Assembly (NCBI RefSeq): GCF_030499575.1
Contig: NZ_JASTLC010000001.1
Coordinates: forward strand, 5,914,001 to 5,978,000
Source: Streptomyces sp. DG2A-72
GTDB lineage: Bacteria > Actinomycetota > Actinomycetes > Streptomycetales > Streptomycetaceae
Reading direction: 5' to 3'
Length of the DNA: 64,000 nucleotides
In this document: piece by piece, positions 25,101 to 33,445 of the stretch
Layout of the letters: the number at the start of each line of letters is the position of its first letter
Position numbering within the stretch: the stretch's first letter is position 1
The notes under the pieces: generated by a model
What the model was told of the DNA's origin: nothing
Seen by the model: the letters and a program-made list of their open reading frames with translations, nothing else
The model's database searches: none
Made by a program: the position numbers and the translations under genes

Positions 25101-25913
25101 CCAGAAGTGCCAGGCCGGCTGGTTGAGGAGGCGGCGCTCGGCGTAGGTCCGCAGGGTGGTGTCGCTGCTCTGCCAGAGGTTGTCCGGGCAGAACGCGAAG
25201 TGCTCGGCGGCGAGTGCCTCGGCGTCGGCCTGGGTCGAGGGCGGGGCCGCGACGGACACCAGCAGGTGGTCGAAGCCGAGCGCCACGACCCGTATGCCGA
25301 AGCGGTCCTCCCAGGAGCGGAGTACGGCGCACAGCCGGGCCACGTCGCTCTCATGGTTCGCCGGGCCCGACCAGCCGATCGCCGCCGGTATGTCCGCGCT
25401 GCGGCGCGCGGGGACGAGGGCGAGGTGTGGGTCCTTGAAGGGCCCGCCGCCCGCGAGGAGGAGCGAGTCCGCGATCTCGGCGGCGGCGGAGTCGGGAGCG
25501 GCGGGTTCGGTGGAGTCGGTGGAGTCGACTGAGGGCTCGGGGACTTCGGCGAGGCCGGGCCACTCCTCGCCGTCCTCGCCCTCGCAGTCCTCCCAGAGTT
25601 CCTCCAGCACCTCGTCCGCGTCGTGATCGCCCGGATACGACACCTCTCCCGGCATCAAGTCCCAGACCTCCGGGCCGCCTTGACTCCCACCGGTCTCCAC
25701 CAGCACCGGCAGCAGCCCGGCCCGCCCGGCCGGCGCGCCCAGCTTCGTCCAGACGCCCACCGACGCGGGCGTCTCGGCTTGCCACAACAACGGCTCATGC
25801 CATGGGCCTTCGTCGGTCGCGTCGATCAGTCGCCCCGGCGGAAGCGTGAGCCCGAGCGCACGACCGCTCGGATCGGCCGCGAGCGTGGGCAGCGGGTTGG
25901 GAAGTGTCGCCAT
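25092..25913 (-). CDS. DUF4253 domain protein
   Basis: 273 residues. The C-terminal 110 residues are DUF4253: LALVPARRSADIPAAIGW, VLRSWEDRFGIRVVALGFD, then EHFAFCPDNLWQ and the end NQPAWHFWWD. The middle is a very acidic Asp/Glu/Ser-rich linker. The N-terminal part (LGLTLPPGRLIDATDEG) is also seen in Streptomyces homologues. ATG 25913 (MATLPNPLPTLAADPSG) is chosen over upstream codons for family fit. DUF4253 belongs to the SUKH/immunity-like protein world in some analyses, but no toxin gene is adjacent. Function unknown. Confidence 0.82.
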   Translation of the reverse strand: MATLPNPLPTLAADPSGRALGLTLPPGRLIDATDEGPWHEPLLWQAETPASVGVWTKLGAPAGRAGLLPVLVETGGSQGGPEVWDLMPGEVSYPGDHDADEVLEELWEDCEGEDGEEWPGLAEVPEPSVDSTDSTEPAAPDSAAAEIADSLLLAGGGPFKDPHLALVPARRSADIPAAIGWSGPANHESDVARLCAVLRSWEDRFGIRVVALGFDHLLVSVAAPPSTQADAEALAAEHFAFCPDNLWQSSDTTLRTYAERRLLNQPAWHFWWD

Positions 25914-26191
25914 GTCACAGACTGTAAGGCCGACCACTGACAACGGTTCGAGATCGTTCCGGCTTCGAAGCGGCGTAGGACGGGACACGAATCGCACACG
26001 GTTCGCACGCGGGGGACGGAATCACCGGTGATCTTGGATGGATCTGTCCTGAATACGCCTATGGGCTTGCCCCGAACACCCCGCTGAGCAGGGACGTTTA
26101 CCGCGTTGACGAGACCCCGTCAGCTCCGTACGTTCTGCCTTTGGCCGGATCCGATCGGTGAGGCTCACGCATCGATCCCTGGGGGGATTAC

Positions 26192-26548
26192 ATGAACTGG
26201 TTCGTCGAGGTTCTCAAGAAGTACGCGGTGTTCAGCGGGCGTGCGCGCCGCACGGAATACTGGATGTTCACGCTGATCTACACGGTCATCGCCATCGTGC
26301 TGACGGTCGTCGACATGGCCGTCATCGGTTCGAACGTCCTCGTCCCCATCCTCACCGTCGCGCTCTTCCTGCCGGGCCTGGGTGTCACGATCCGCCGGCT
26401 GCACGACACCGGCCGCACGGGCTGGTGGGTCCTCATCAGCATCGTCCCGCTCGTCGGCCTGATCGTGATGCTGATCTTCCTCTGCGCGGACGGTGAGGAC
26501 ACCAACAAGTACGGCCCGAACCCCAAGTTCGTGCCGGCCCACGCCTGA
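26192..26548 (+). CDS. DUF805 family membrane protein
   Basis: 118 residues. The DUF805 signature is complete: FSGRARRTEYWMFTL at the N-terminus, then three to four membrane helices (YTVIAIVLTVVDMAVIG; VLVPILTVALFLPGLGV; WWVLISIVPLVGLIVMLIFL) and the loop RRLHDTGRTGWW. It ends NKYGPNPKF, as in many members. GGGGGGAT lies upstream of ATG 26192. The function of DUF805 proteins is unknown. The region 25914-26191 upstream holds no gene. Confidence 0.9.
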   Translation: MNWFVEVLKKYAVFSGRARRTEYWMFTLIYTVIAIVLTVVDMAVIGSNVLVPILTVALFLPGLGVTIRRLHDTGRTGWWVLISIVPLVGLIVMLIFLCADGEDTNKYGPNPKFVPAHA

Positions 26549-26557
26549 CGCTTCGGC

Positions 26558-26746
26558 TCAGCGGGCGGCGTACGCCGTGAAAGCGGCCCAGGCCTCGGGG
26601 GAGGCGGTGAAGGTGGGGCCGCTTTCCTCGGGGTTCTTGGAGTCGCGGATGTGGATGGCGTGGGGGCGGATGGCGACTTCGAGGCATTCGCCGCCCTCAT
26701 CACTGCTGTAGGTGGACTTGAACCACTGAAGTGCCTCGGCGTTCAT
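26558..26746 (-). CDS. DUF397 protein
   Basis: 62 residues and a full DUF397: FKSTYSSDEGGECLEVAI, then HIRDSKNPEESGPTFTA and AWAAFTAYA. In Streptomyces such small proteins pair with XRE regulators of the WhiJ/AbaA type and modulate their DNA binding. Here the start codon overlaps the stop of the XRE gene (ATGA at 26743-26746), so the pair is translationally coupled. Confidence 0.93.
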   Translation of the reverse strand: MNAEALQWFKSTYSSDEGGECLEVAIRPHAIHIRDSKNPEESGPTFTASPEAWAAFTAYAAR

Positions 26747-27570
26747 TGCTCTCCTAGCAGACGGTCCAGCAGGCCCTTCGACTCCAAGGGGGACAGGGCC
26801 TGTGCTCGCAGCATCGCATATTTGCGCGCGAGGATGGACACCTCATCTGCGTCAGACACCCACTGGCTGCCGCGCTGACCTTCGATGTAGGCCAGGTGCT
26901 GGTGGTCCGCGGTTTCCAGGAGTACGAAGGGGCCTGCCAGCCCTGCATGGGAAGGGCTCGCCATCGGCAGGAACTGGAGCGACACACAGGGGAGTTCGGC
27001 GCATCTCTGCAGATGGCGGAGCTGTTCCGCTCGGACATCCGGACCCCCGATGCCGAGGTGCAGCACCGGCTCCCAGATGACGAAGCTGAGCGTCGGTGGG
27101 CTCTTCCGGTGCAGGATCTCCTGTCGATCCATCCGCGCCGTCGTCCTCGGCTCGATCTCGTCCTCGTCGTACGCCGGAACCCGCTCCCGCAGTACGGCTT
27201 CCGCGTATGCCCGCGTCTGAAGCAGGCCGGGCAGCACCTGGTTGGCATAGAGGGACAGCGCAATCGCCTCCCGCTCATGCTGCATATACAGCTCCGCCCA
27301 CATCGGGAACTGGTCGATCTCCGGCAGGTTGGCCACGCCCACCGACAGCATCCCCTTCGTCTGGAGGATGTCGTCCAACAGCGCCGCCAGGTCCGGTTTC
27401 AGAGACCTCCGGCCCTGCTCGATCGACGCGATCGTCTCCTCGTCCAGCCTGACGCGGTCGCCCAGCGCACTCTGGGTGTAGCCCGCGACGCGGCGCGCCG
27501 CGCCCAGTTGCTTGCCGAGCATCTTCATCGACGTCAGGTTCTTCGGCCGCGGCGGCCTCTTCGCGCTCAT
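26743..27570 (-). CDS. XRE-family regulator with DUF5753 (WhiJ-like)
   Basis: 275 residues. An N-terminal XRE helix-turn-helix (GKQLGAARRVAGYTQSALGD, DEETIASIEQGRRSLKPDL) is followed by DUF5753 with the signature ALSLYANQVLPGLLQTRAYA and the C-terminal LLETADHQHLAYIEGQRGSQW. ATG 27570 (MSAKRPPRPK) gives the family start; the longer frame upstream lies in the promoter region. It is coupled to a DUF397 gene, as in whiJ loci, and divergent from an ATPase/kinase cassette. The divergent gap has an inverted repeat flanked by direct repeats that could be its operator. Confidence 0.92.
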   Translation of the reverse strand: MSAKRPPRPKNLTSMKMLGKQLGAARRVAGYTQSALGDRVRLDEETIASIEQGRRSLKPDLAALLDDILQTKGMLSVGVANLPEIDQFPMWAELYMQHEREAIALSLYANQVLPGLLQTRAYAEAVLRERVPAYDEDEIEPRTTARMDRQEILHRKSPPTLSFVIWEPVLHLGIGGPDVRAEQLRHLQRCAELPCVSLQFLPMASPSHAGLAGPFVLLETADHQHLAYIEGQRGSQWVSDADEVSILARKYAMLRAQALSPLESKGLLDRLLGEQ

Positions 27571-27601
27571 GCTGGTCTCAATCCCCCAGGGCACACGTAC
27601 G

Positions 27602-27648
27602 TCACCGGGTGCGAGCCCGTACAAAAAATCCGTACGGGTTCACCGGGT
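27602..27648. promoter_or_regulatory. Operator-like repeats in the XRE/HATPase divergent promoter
   Basis: CCCGTAC (27616-27622) and GTACGGG (27632-27638) form an inverted repeat around an A-rich spacer. They are flanked by direct repeats TCACCGGGT at 27602-27610 and 27640-27648. The position between divergent genes fits an operator for the XRE protein; this is inferred. Confidence 0.5.
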
Positions 27649-27683
27649 GATCAACGCTAGTCACTCTCCGCAACTCTCGTCCC

Positions 27684-28205
27684 GTGAATGAGACGATCCA
27701 ACTCCCGCCGTTGCGCGAGAAGTTCTTCCCCCGCGATCGGCGATCCGCCCCTGCCGCACGGCGGTTCGCGGCCGAGACTCTCGCCGGGTGGGGGCTCGAA
27801 GGAAGCCCGCGCGCGGACGACGTACTGCTCTGTGTGAGCGAGCTGGTGACCAACGCGTTGATGCACGGCGTACCGGCCGGGCGGCAGTTGAGGCTGTTCC
27901 TGCGGTATGACGGGCGCGTGTTGGGGGCGGAGGTGCACGACAGCGGGGGCGGTGTACCGCGTGTCCTGGAGCCGCGGGACGAGGGCGGGCGCGGGTTGCT
28001 GCTCGTCGCCGCGCTGAGTGATGGATGGGGGGTGCGGGAACGGGAGTTGGGGAAAGTGGTGTGGTGTGAGTTCGTCTGTCCCGCGACGGTGTGCGGTGCC
28101 GATACCGTGTCGGCCGACGGGGCGACACATAGGGGGACGGGATGGCTGACGGGCCCGTACTCGCGCGGCTGCACTTCGGGCGTGAGGATGCCGAACGGGA
28201 TGTGA
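27684..28205 (+). CDS. GHKL ATPase, RsbW/anti-sigma-like regulatory kinase
   Basis: 173 residues. A single HATPase_c_2 domain: the N box is CVSELVTNALMHG near residue 55, the G1 box VHDSGGGVP near 85 and the G2 box EGGRGLLLVAAL near 104. There is no histidine-kinase dimerization domain, which is the RsbW-like layout widespread in Streptomyces; some bind sigma factors, most are uncharacterised. GTG 27684 is the first in-frame start. The last 64 bp overlap the following P-loop ATPase gene, which implies coupled translation. The C-terminal 35 residues after the ATPase fold are low complexity and may reflect that overlap. Confidence 0.85.
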   Translation: MNETIQLPPLREKFFPRDRRSAPAARRFAAETLAGWGLEGSPRADDVLLCVSELVTNALMHGVPAGRQLRLFLRYDGRVLGAEVHDSGGGVPRVLEPRDEGGRGLLLVAALSDGWGVRERELGKVVWCEFVCPATVCGADTVSADGATHRGTGWLTGPYSRGCTSGVRMPNGM

Positions 28206-30052
28206 CCGAGGGGCTGTTGCTGCGCGGCGGGTTTCTGCCCAACGCGGCCTACCGTGCCGCGCTGTCCGGGCGGAAGATGCTGATCATCGGCCGCAAGGGG
28301 TCCGGCAAGAGCGCGATCTGCATGCAGTTGTCGGCGGACGGCGGGCAGCATGCCGGGACCGTGCTGGTGACGCCCGACGAGACCGCCGGGGAGGAGATCC
28401 GGCGGTTCGAGTTGCAGGGGCTGCCGGGGGACTCGGCGAAGTCGTTGATCTGGCGGTACGTGTTCGCCGTACATGCCGCTCGCCACCTGGTGATGCACGC
28501 CAAGGACGCACACCGGCGCAAGCCCGACTCGGTGAAGGCGCTGGCGCGGTTTCTGAAGCAGAACGGGGAGTCGGCGGGCGGGCGGCTCGGCGACCGGCTC
28601 GCACAGGGAGCACGGGGACTGCAGACCTCGCTGTCCCTGGAGGCGTTCGGGGTCAAGGCGGGGCTCGACCTCGCGCAGGCCCCGTCGGAGGGGGCGCAGG
28701 CCGCCCGGCAGTTGGAGGTCGTCGAGCAGGGCGTGGCCAAGGCCTTCGCCGACCTCGGCTGCGCTGGTGAGCACGGGCCGCTGCTGCTCATGGTCGACCA
28801 GCTGGAGCAGGTGTGGTCCGCCGAGTCGGACAGCAACTCGATGGTGATCGGGCTGCTGCTCGCCGCGAAGCATGCCGTGAGTCTGTACGGCGGTGCCGTG
28901 CGGTTCCTGCTGTTTCTGCGCGCGGACATCTACGACTCGCTGTCGTTCGGCGAGGGCGACAAGTTCCGCGGGGACGAGCTGCGGATCACGTGGACCGAGC
29001 AGGCGTTGCGGGATCTCGCGCTGGCTCGGGCGCGGGCCTCCGCGGGGGCCGAGATGACGGCCGAGCTGCTGTGGGGGGAGCTGTTTCCGGCGGTGGTTGA
29101 GGGGGAGGAGACCGCGAGCTATTTGTTCCGGCGGTGTCTGCCCCGGCCGCGGGACGCCATCCAGTTCCTCAACCTCTGCCAGGAGACGGCCTGGTTGATC
29201 CATGGGCGGGAGCGGATCACGGAGGGGGACGTGCTGCAGGCGGGGCGGCAGTTCTCGGACTGGAAGCTGAAGGATCTGGCGCTGGAGTATCTGGTCGCGC
29301 ATCCGTTCCTGAAGCACCTCTTCCCGCTCTTCCAGAACACGGGGTACGTGGTGACGCGCGCCGCCCTCGGCAGCCGTTTCGACGCGGCGGCCGAGTCACT
29401 GCACCGGCTGTTCCCGGCGTACCCCGACGCGCTGACCCTCCCCGGCATCATCGACGTCCTCTACGCCGTCGGCTTCCTCGGCGTGCGCCGCGGCAACGAC
29501 GTCGTGTTCGCCGGGGGTGACGATCTGCCCGTGCAGGCCCACGAGACGGAGTTCCACGTCCACCCCTGCTTCCGGGCGGCGCTCGGGGCGACCAGCGCGA
29601 TCGATCTGCGGCACTTCGAGCCGCTCGTGGCGACCAACCGCCTGGCCCAGGGCAACTTCCAGGCTTTCGGCGAGCTGGGGGTCACGTACATCGCCCGCGA
29701 CCACCGGCTCGTGATGGAACTGCGGCGCTCCTGCCACTCCATCCTGGCCCAGACCAGCAGGGCGGTGAGCCTGGCACCCGACGCCCGGGACGAGATCACC
29801 CAGCAGATCAACCGCGTGCTCGACGAGGTCAACACCATCCCGGCGCACGCCCGGTCGACCTTCGATCTGGAAGACCGGCTCCTGGTCACCACCCACTACT
29901 TCGACACCCTCGCCGCCCAGCTGCTGGCCGGCGGGCTCGACGACACCACGGGCGCGGGCGACGTCGTACGCCGTATCGAGGAGGAGTCACGGCGGTTGCG
30001 GCGCCTGGCGGGTGGGTCGTACGGGAGTTCGGGCAACTCGTCGGGTTCATGA
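28142..30052 (+). CDS. Large P-loop ATPase (KAP/STAND-like, Sll1717-type)
   Basis: 636 residues. Walker A is GRKGSGKSA at residues 50-58 and Walker B is LLLMVDQLEQVW near 215, followed by a sensor-like arginine segment FLLFLRADIYDSL. The RCLPRPRDAIQFLNLCQETA block near 345 resembles the sensor-2/winged-helix region of KAP/STAND-like NTPases annotated as P-loop ATPase Sll1717 family. The C-terminal 150 residues are helical (NRVLDEVNTIPAHARSTFD). No membrane helix. ATG 28142 overlaps the HATPase gene by 64 bp, and a Ser/Thr kinase gene follows by 47 bp. Such ATPases are found in signalling and in phage-defence contexts; which applies here is not known. Confidence 0.75.
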   Translation: MADGPVLARLHFGREDAERDVTEGLLLRGGFLPNAAYRAALSGRKMLIIGRKGSGKSAICMQLSADGGQHAGTVLVTPDETAGEEIRRFELQGLPGDSAKSLIWRYVFAVHAARHLVMHAKDAHRRKPDSVKALARFLKQNGESAGGRLGDRLAQGARGLQTSLSLEAFGVKAGLDLAQAPSEGAQAARQLEVVEQGVAKAFADLGCAGEHGPLLLMVDQLEQVWSAESDSNSMVIGLLLAAKHAVSLYGGAVRFLLFLRADIYDSLSFGEGDKFRGDELRITWTEQALRDLALARARASAGAEMTAELLWGELFPAVVEGEETASYLFRRCLPRPRDAIQFLNLCQETAWLIHGRERITEGDVLQAGRQFSDWKLKDLALEYLVAHPFLKHLFPLFQNTGYVVTRAALGSRFDAAAESLHRLFPAYPDALTLPGIIDVLYAVGFLGVRRGNDVVFAGGDDLPVQAHETEFHVHPCFRAALGATSAIDLRHFEPLVATNRLAQGNFQAFGELGVTYIARDHRLVMELRRSCHSILAQTSRAVSLAPDARDEITQQINRVLDEVNTIPAHARSTFDLEDRLLVTTHYFDTLAAQLLAGGLDDTTGAGDVVRRIEEESRRLRRLAGGSYGSSGNSSGS

Positions 30053-30099
30053 AAGGGCCATACTCGTAGCGGAGTTGCGGGCCTGACCGTCGTGCGGCG

Positions 30100-31422
30100 G
30101 TGGCGATCCGCCGACGGGGGAGGGGACCGGTGCAGGGCGAACTGCTCGCCGAACGATTTCGGATCGGGGACCGGCTGGGCGCCGGCGGGATGGGGCAGGT
30201 GTGGGCCGCTCAGGACGAGCGGATGCGGCGGGATGTCGCCGTCAAGGTCGTGCATCCGCAGCACGGCATGGACGAGACGGAGACGCAGGCCCGGTTCCAG
30301 CGTGAGGTGCAGCTGGCGGGGCGGCTCTCCCACCAGAACATCGTGACCGTGCACGACTGGGGAGAGGTGTCGGTGGACGGGCGGCCGACGCTGTTCCTGG
30401 TGATGGAGCTCGTGCACGGGGTGCCCCTGCACCGGCGGCTCGAGGAGTCCACGCCGGCCTGGCCGCTCGCCGTGGGGTGGGCCGCGCAGATCGCGGAGGC
30501 GTTGCACGCGGCGCACCTCCAGGGTGTCGTCCACCGGGACATCAAGCCCGCGAACGTGCTCCTCACTCCCTCCGGGAGGGTCAAGGTCCTCGACTTCGGG
30601 GTCGCGAAGTTCATGGGGGAGACGATCGGGGCGCGTGAACTCACGGTCACGGGTGTGCTGTTGGGGTCTCCTCCGTACATGTCTCCGGAGCAGGCGGATG
30701 GGGACCGGGACATCGATCACCGCAGTGACCTGTATTCGCTGGGGTGCCTGATGTATCACGCGGTGACGGGGAGGCCGCCGTTCATGGCGTCCAGCCATTG
30801 GGCGGTACTGCGGAAGCAGATGGAGGCGACTCCGGAGCCGCCGGGGTCGTATGCGGAGGGGCTTCCGTCTGCTTTGAACGATCTCATCCTCAGCCTCCTC
30901 GCCAAGCGACCGGAGGACCGGCCGGCGGACGCGGCCGTGGTCTACGGGACCCTGAGCACTCTCCTGGCCGACCATGCTGTGACCGAGCCGGACGGGAACA
31001 TCCTGGAAGTCACCCAACTGGGGCACAGCCACTCGGTGTCGGCGCTGATCCTGAAACGGGCCTGGGAACTCCGGGCGGAGGCCGAGAAGCTCAAGGCTGA
31101 GGCGATCCGCGAGGTCAAGCGCACGGTCGAGGTGGTCAGGAGTGAGCTGAAGGTCCTCGTCCGGCGCACCGAAGACATGGACGCCGAGATGGAGAGGTTC
31201 ACTGCACGGGCGTCTGCGGGAGAGTTCCAGCGGGCCGAGGAGGACTACTACCAGGTCTTCAAGAAGTCGATAGGCGGCACTGGCTACCCGACGCCGCGCG
31301 AGTTCGGCGGCAGCGTGGAGGCGGAGTTCGGCACCGCGCTCCTGCCGGACGAGGCCAAGCGCATGGTCACCCGGTTCACGAACCTCTACAACGCGGAACT
31401 GGAAGAGAACCACATCGCGTAG
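30100..31422 (+). CDS. Ser/Thr protein kinase (PknB-like) with unusual C-terminal domain
   Basis: 440 residues. A complete Hanks kinase domain: glycine loop RLGAGGMGQVW, ATP lysine in VAVKVV, catalytic loop HRDIKPANVLL, DFGVAKF and SPPYMSPEQ. Instead of a membrane helix it has a coiled-coil segment (about residues 320-375, LKAEAIREVKRTVEVVR) and a C-terminal block of about 60 residues starting EEDYYQVFKKSIGG. That block is almost identical, also in DNA, to the end of the DUF2637 gene at 35.24 kb. The kinase is therefore predicted to be cytosolic. ATG 30100 is chosen by frame; GTG 30130 (VQGELLAERFRIG) has GGGGAGGGG upstream and is a plausible alternative start. Confidence 0.9.
   Translation: MAIRRRGRGPVQGELLAERFRIGDRLGAGGMGQVWAAQDERMRRDVAVKVVHPQHGMDETETQARFQREVQLAGRLSHQNIVTVHDWGEVSVDGRPTLFLVMELVHGVPLHRRLEESTPAWPLAVGWAAQIAEALHAAHLQGVVHRDIKPANVLLTPSGRVKVLDFGVAKFMGETIGARELTVTGVLLGSPPYMSPEQADGDRDIDHRSDLYSLGCLMYHAVTGRPPFMASSHWAVLRKQMEATPEPPGSYAEGLPSALNDLILSLLAKRPEDRPADAAVVYGTLSTLLADHAVTEPDGNILEVTQLGHSHSVSALILKRAWELRAEAEKLKAEAIREVKRTVEVVRSELKVLVRRTEDMDAEMERFTARASAGEFQRAEEDYYQVFKKSIGGTGYPTPREFGGSVEAEFGTALLPDEAKRMVTRFTNLYNAELEENHIA
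31240..31418 (+). repeat. Inverted near-identical segment, kinase copy
   Basis: About 179 bp inside the end of the kinase gene match the reverse complement of 35244-35422. I count five mismatches, clustered where the kinase reads FGGSVE and the other FSENVE. The copies are in opposite orientation and flank argS and lysS. Confidence 0.92.
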
Positions 31423-31432
31423 GCCAACAGGC

Positions 31433-31464
31433 ATCAGGGCTGGGGGAGCTCCCCCAGCCCTGAT
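31433..31464. terminator. Perfect palindromic terminator between kinase and argS
   Basis: A 32-bp perfect palindrome with a 14-bp stem (ATCAGGGCTGGGGG) closing an AGCT loop lies 11 bp after the kinase stop and just before the stop of argS, which is convergent. It can serve both genes. Confidence 0.9.
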
Positions 31465-31469
31465 CGCGC

Positions 31470-33224
31470 TCAGAGCCGCTCAGGCGTCCTGATCCCCAGC
31501 AGCGCCATGCCCCGGTGGAGGGTGCGGGCCGTCAGGTCGCACAGGAACAGGCGGTTCTGCGTCTGCTCCGGGGTGTCGGCCTTCAGGACCGGGCACTGGT
31601 CGTAGAACGACGTGTACAGGGACGCCAGTTGGTACAGGTACGCCGCCAGCTTGTGCGGCGCGTACTCCGCCGCCGCCTCGAAGACCGTGTCGCCGAACGC
31701 GTCCAGGTGGAGGCCCAGCGCGCGTTCCGCCGGGGCGAGTTCGAGGTCCGGGTGGGCGGACGGTCGTACGTCTCCCGCCTTGCGGAGGATCGACTGGATG
31801 CGGGCGTACGCGTACTGCAAGTACACGCTCGTGTCGCCGTTCAGCGAGACCATCTGGTCCAGGTCGAACTTGTAGTCCCGGTTCGGGGACGTCGACAGGT
31901 CCGCGTACTTCACGGCGCCGATGCCGACCTGAGCGGCCCGCTCCTGGATCTCGTCCTCCGTGAGGTCCTGCGCCTTCTCGCGTACGACCTCGGCGGCCCG
32001 CTGGACCGCCTCGTCGAGGAGGTCCTCCAGCTTCACCGTCTCACCCGCACGCGTCTTGAACGGCTTGCCGTCCGCGCCGAGCACCGTGCCGTAGCCCATG
32101 TTGTGCGCGGTGACGTGTTCGGTGAGCCAGCCCGCCCGGCGGGCCGTCTCGAAGACCATCTTGAAGTGCAGGGACTGGCGTACGTCCACGACGTAGAGCA
32201 GCGTCGTCGCGTGCAGGTCGAAGACACGGTTCCGGATCGCGGAGAGGTCGCTCGCCGCGTAGCCGAAGCCGCCGTCCGCCTTCTGCACGATCAGCGGCAC
32301 CGGCTGGTCGTCCTTGCCGCGGATCTCGTCGAAGAACACCACCAGCGCGCCCTCGGACCGCACGGCGACGCCGGACTCCTCCAGCAGCCTCGCCGTCTCC
32401 GGCATCAGGTCGTTGTACGCCGACTCGCCGACGATCTCGTCGTCCCGGACCTCCATGTCCAGCTTCTCGAAGACCGAGTAGAAGTAGACCTTCGACTCGT
32501 CCACGAACTGCTGCCACAGGTCGAGCGTCTCCTTGTCGCCGGACTGCAGGGCGACAACCCTCTTCCGCGCCCGCTCCTTGAAGTCGTCGTCCGAATCGAA
32601 GACCGCGCGCGACGCCTTGTAGACCCGGTTCAGGTTGCTCATCGCCTGCTCGCCGTCCACCTCGGACGGCGGGGCCAGCTCGCCCGGGTTCTCGATCAGG
32701 TACTGGATGAGCATGCCGAACTGGGTGCCCCAGTCGCCGATGTGATGCCGGCCGATCGTCTGCTCGCCGGTGAAGTCCAGCATGCCGCGGAGGGCGTCGC
32801 CGATCACCGCGGAGCGGAGGTGGCCTACGTGCATCTCCTTGGCCACGTTCGGCTGGGCGTAGTCGATGACGGTGACGCCCGCGTTCTCCTTCGGGGGCAC
32901 GCCGAGGCGGGCGGGGTCTGTGTACCGTGCGGCGAGGTTGTCGGTGATCGCCTTGTCGGTGATCGTGATGTTGAGGAAGCCGGGGCCTGAGACCTCGACG
33001 TCCTTGATCACGTCGCCTGTGGTGATCTGGGAGACGACCTGCGTCGCCAGCTCCCGCGGGTTCGCCTTCGCCTTCTTCGCGAGGGCGAGGATGCCGTTCG
33101 CCTGGAAATCGGCCCGGTCGCTGCGTCGGAGCAGCGGGTCCGCGTCCGCCTCCGGCAAGGTGGCCGAGAGGGCGTTCGCGAGGCGCTGGTTGACGAGATC
33201 GGTGAGCGACGTGACCGGGGCCAT
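31470..33224 (-). CDS. argS: Arginyl-tRNA synthetase
   Basis: 584 residues, class I, normal length. The HIGH motif is HVGH in [18 protein letters not shown] near residue 130; the KMSKS position reads GKPFKTR, a known divergence in bacterial ArgRS; and [20 protein letters not shown] is the conserved start of the anticodon-binding domain. The N-terminal Add-1 domain ([18 protein letters not shown]) is present. ATG 33224 fits family length. It faces lysS on the opposite strand in a divergent pair, with 220 bp between them. Confidence 0.97.
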   Translation of the reverse strand: MAPVTSLTDLVNQRLANALSATLPEADADPLLRRSDRADFQANGILALAKKAKANPRELATQVVSQITTGDVIKDVEVSGPGFLNITITDKAITDNLAARYTDPARLGVPPKENAGVTVIDYAQPNVAKEMHVGHLRSAVIGDALRGMLDFTGEQTIGRHHIGDWGTQFGMLIQYLIENPGELAPPSEVDGEQAMSNLNRVYKASRAVFDSDDDFKERARKRVVALQSGDKETLDLWQQFVDESKVYFYSVFEKLDMEVRDDEIVGESAYNDLMPETARLLEESGVAVRSEGALVVFFDEIRGKDDQPVPLIVQKADGGFGYAASDLSAIRNRVFDLHATTLLYVVDVRQSLHFKMVFETARRAGWLTEHVTAHNMGYGTVLGADGKPFKTRAGETVKLEDLLDEAVQRAAEVVREKAQDLTEDEIQERAAQVGIGAVKYADLSTSPNRDYKFDLDQMVSLNGDTSVYLQYAYARIQSILRKAGDVRPSAHPDLELAPAERALGLHLDAFGDTVFEAAAEYAPHKLAAYLYQLASLYTSFYDQCPVLKADTPEQTQNRLFLCDLTARTLHRGMALLGIRTPERL

Positions 33225-33310
33225 AGGAGTGGGTGCCGTTCTCCTCGTGGGGATGGATAGACACAGTCAGTATCCCATGGGGGGTAAAGCGGGTTTTCGG
33301 CTGCGGGGCG

Positions 33311-33355
33311 GTGGGGGCTTGTCGCGCAGTTCCCCGCGCCCCTATCGGGGCGCTG
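33311..33355 (+). repeat. Dispersed intergenic repeat, copy 2
   Basis: GTCGCGCAGTTCCCCGCGCC, then CCTATCGGGGCGCTG as hairpin, in the argS/lysS divergent gap. Same element as at 23895 and 50027. Confidence 0.85.
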
Positions 33356-33445
33356 TTGAAAAGGCGTTTTCGCTGTTGACGTTCTAGCTGGGAGAATGAA
33401 CGACGTCAGTCGTTGACCGTACGGCTGCCCTGGAGAAAGAAGGAC

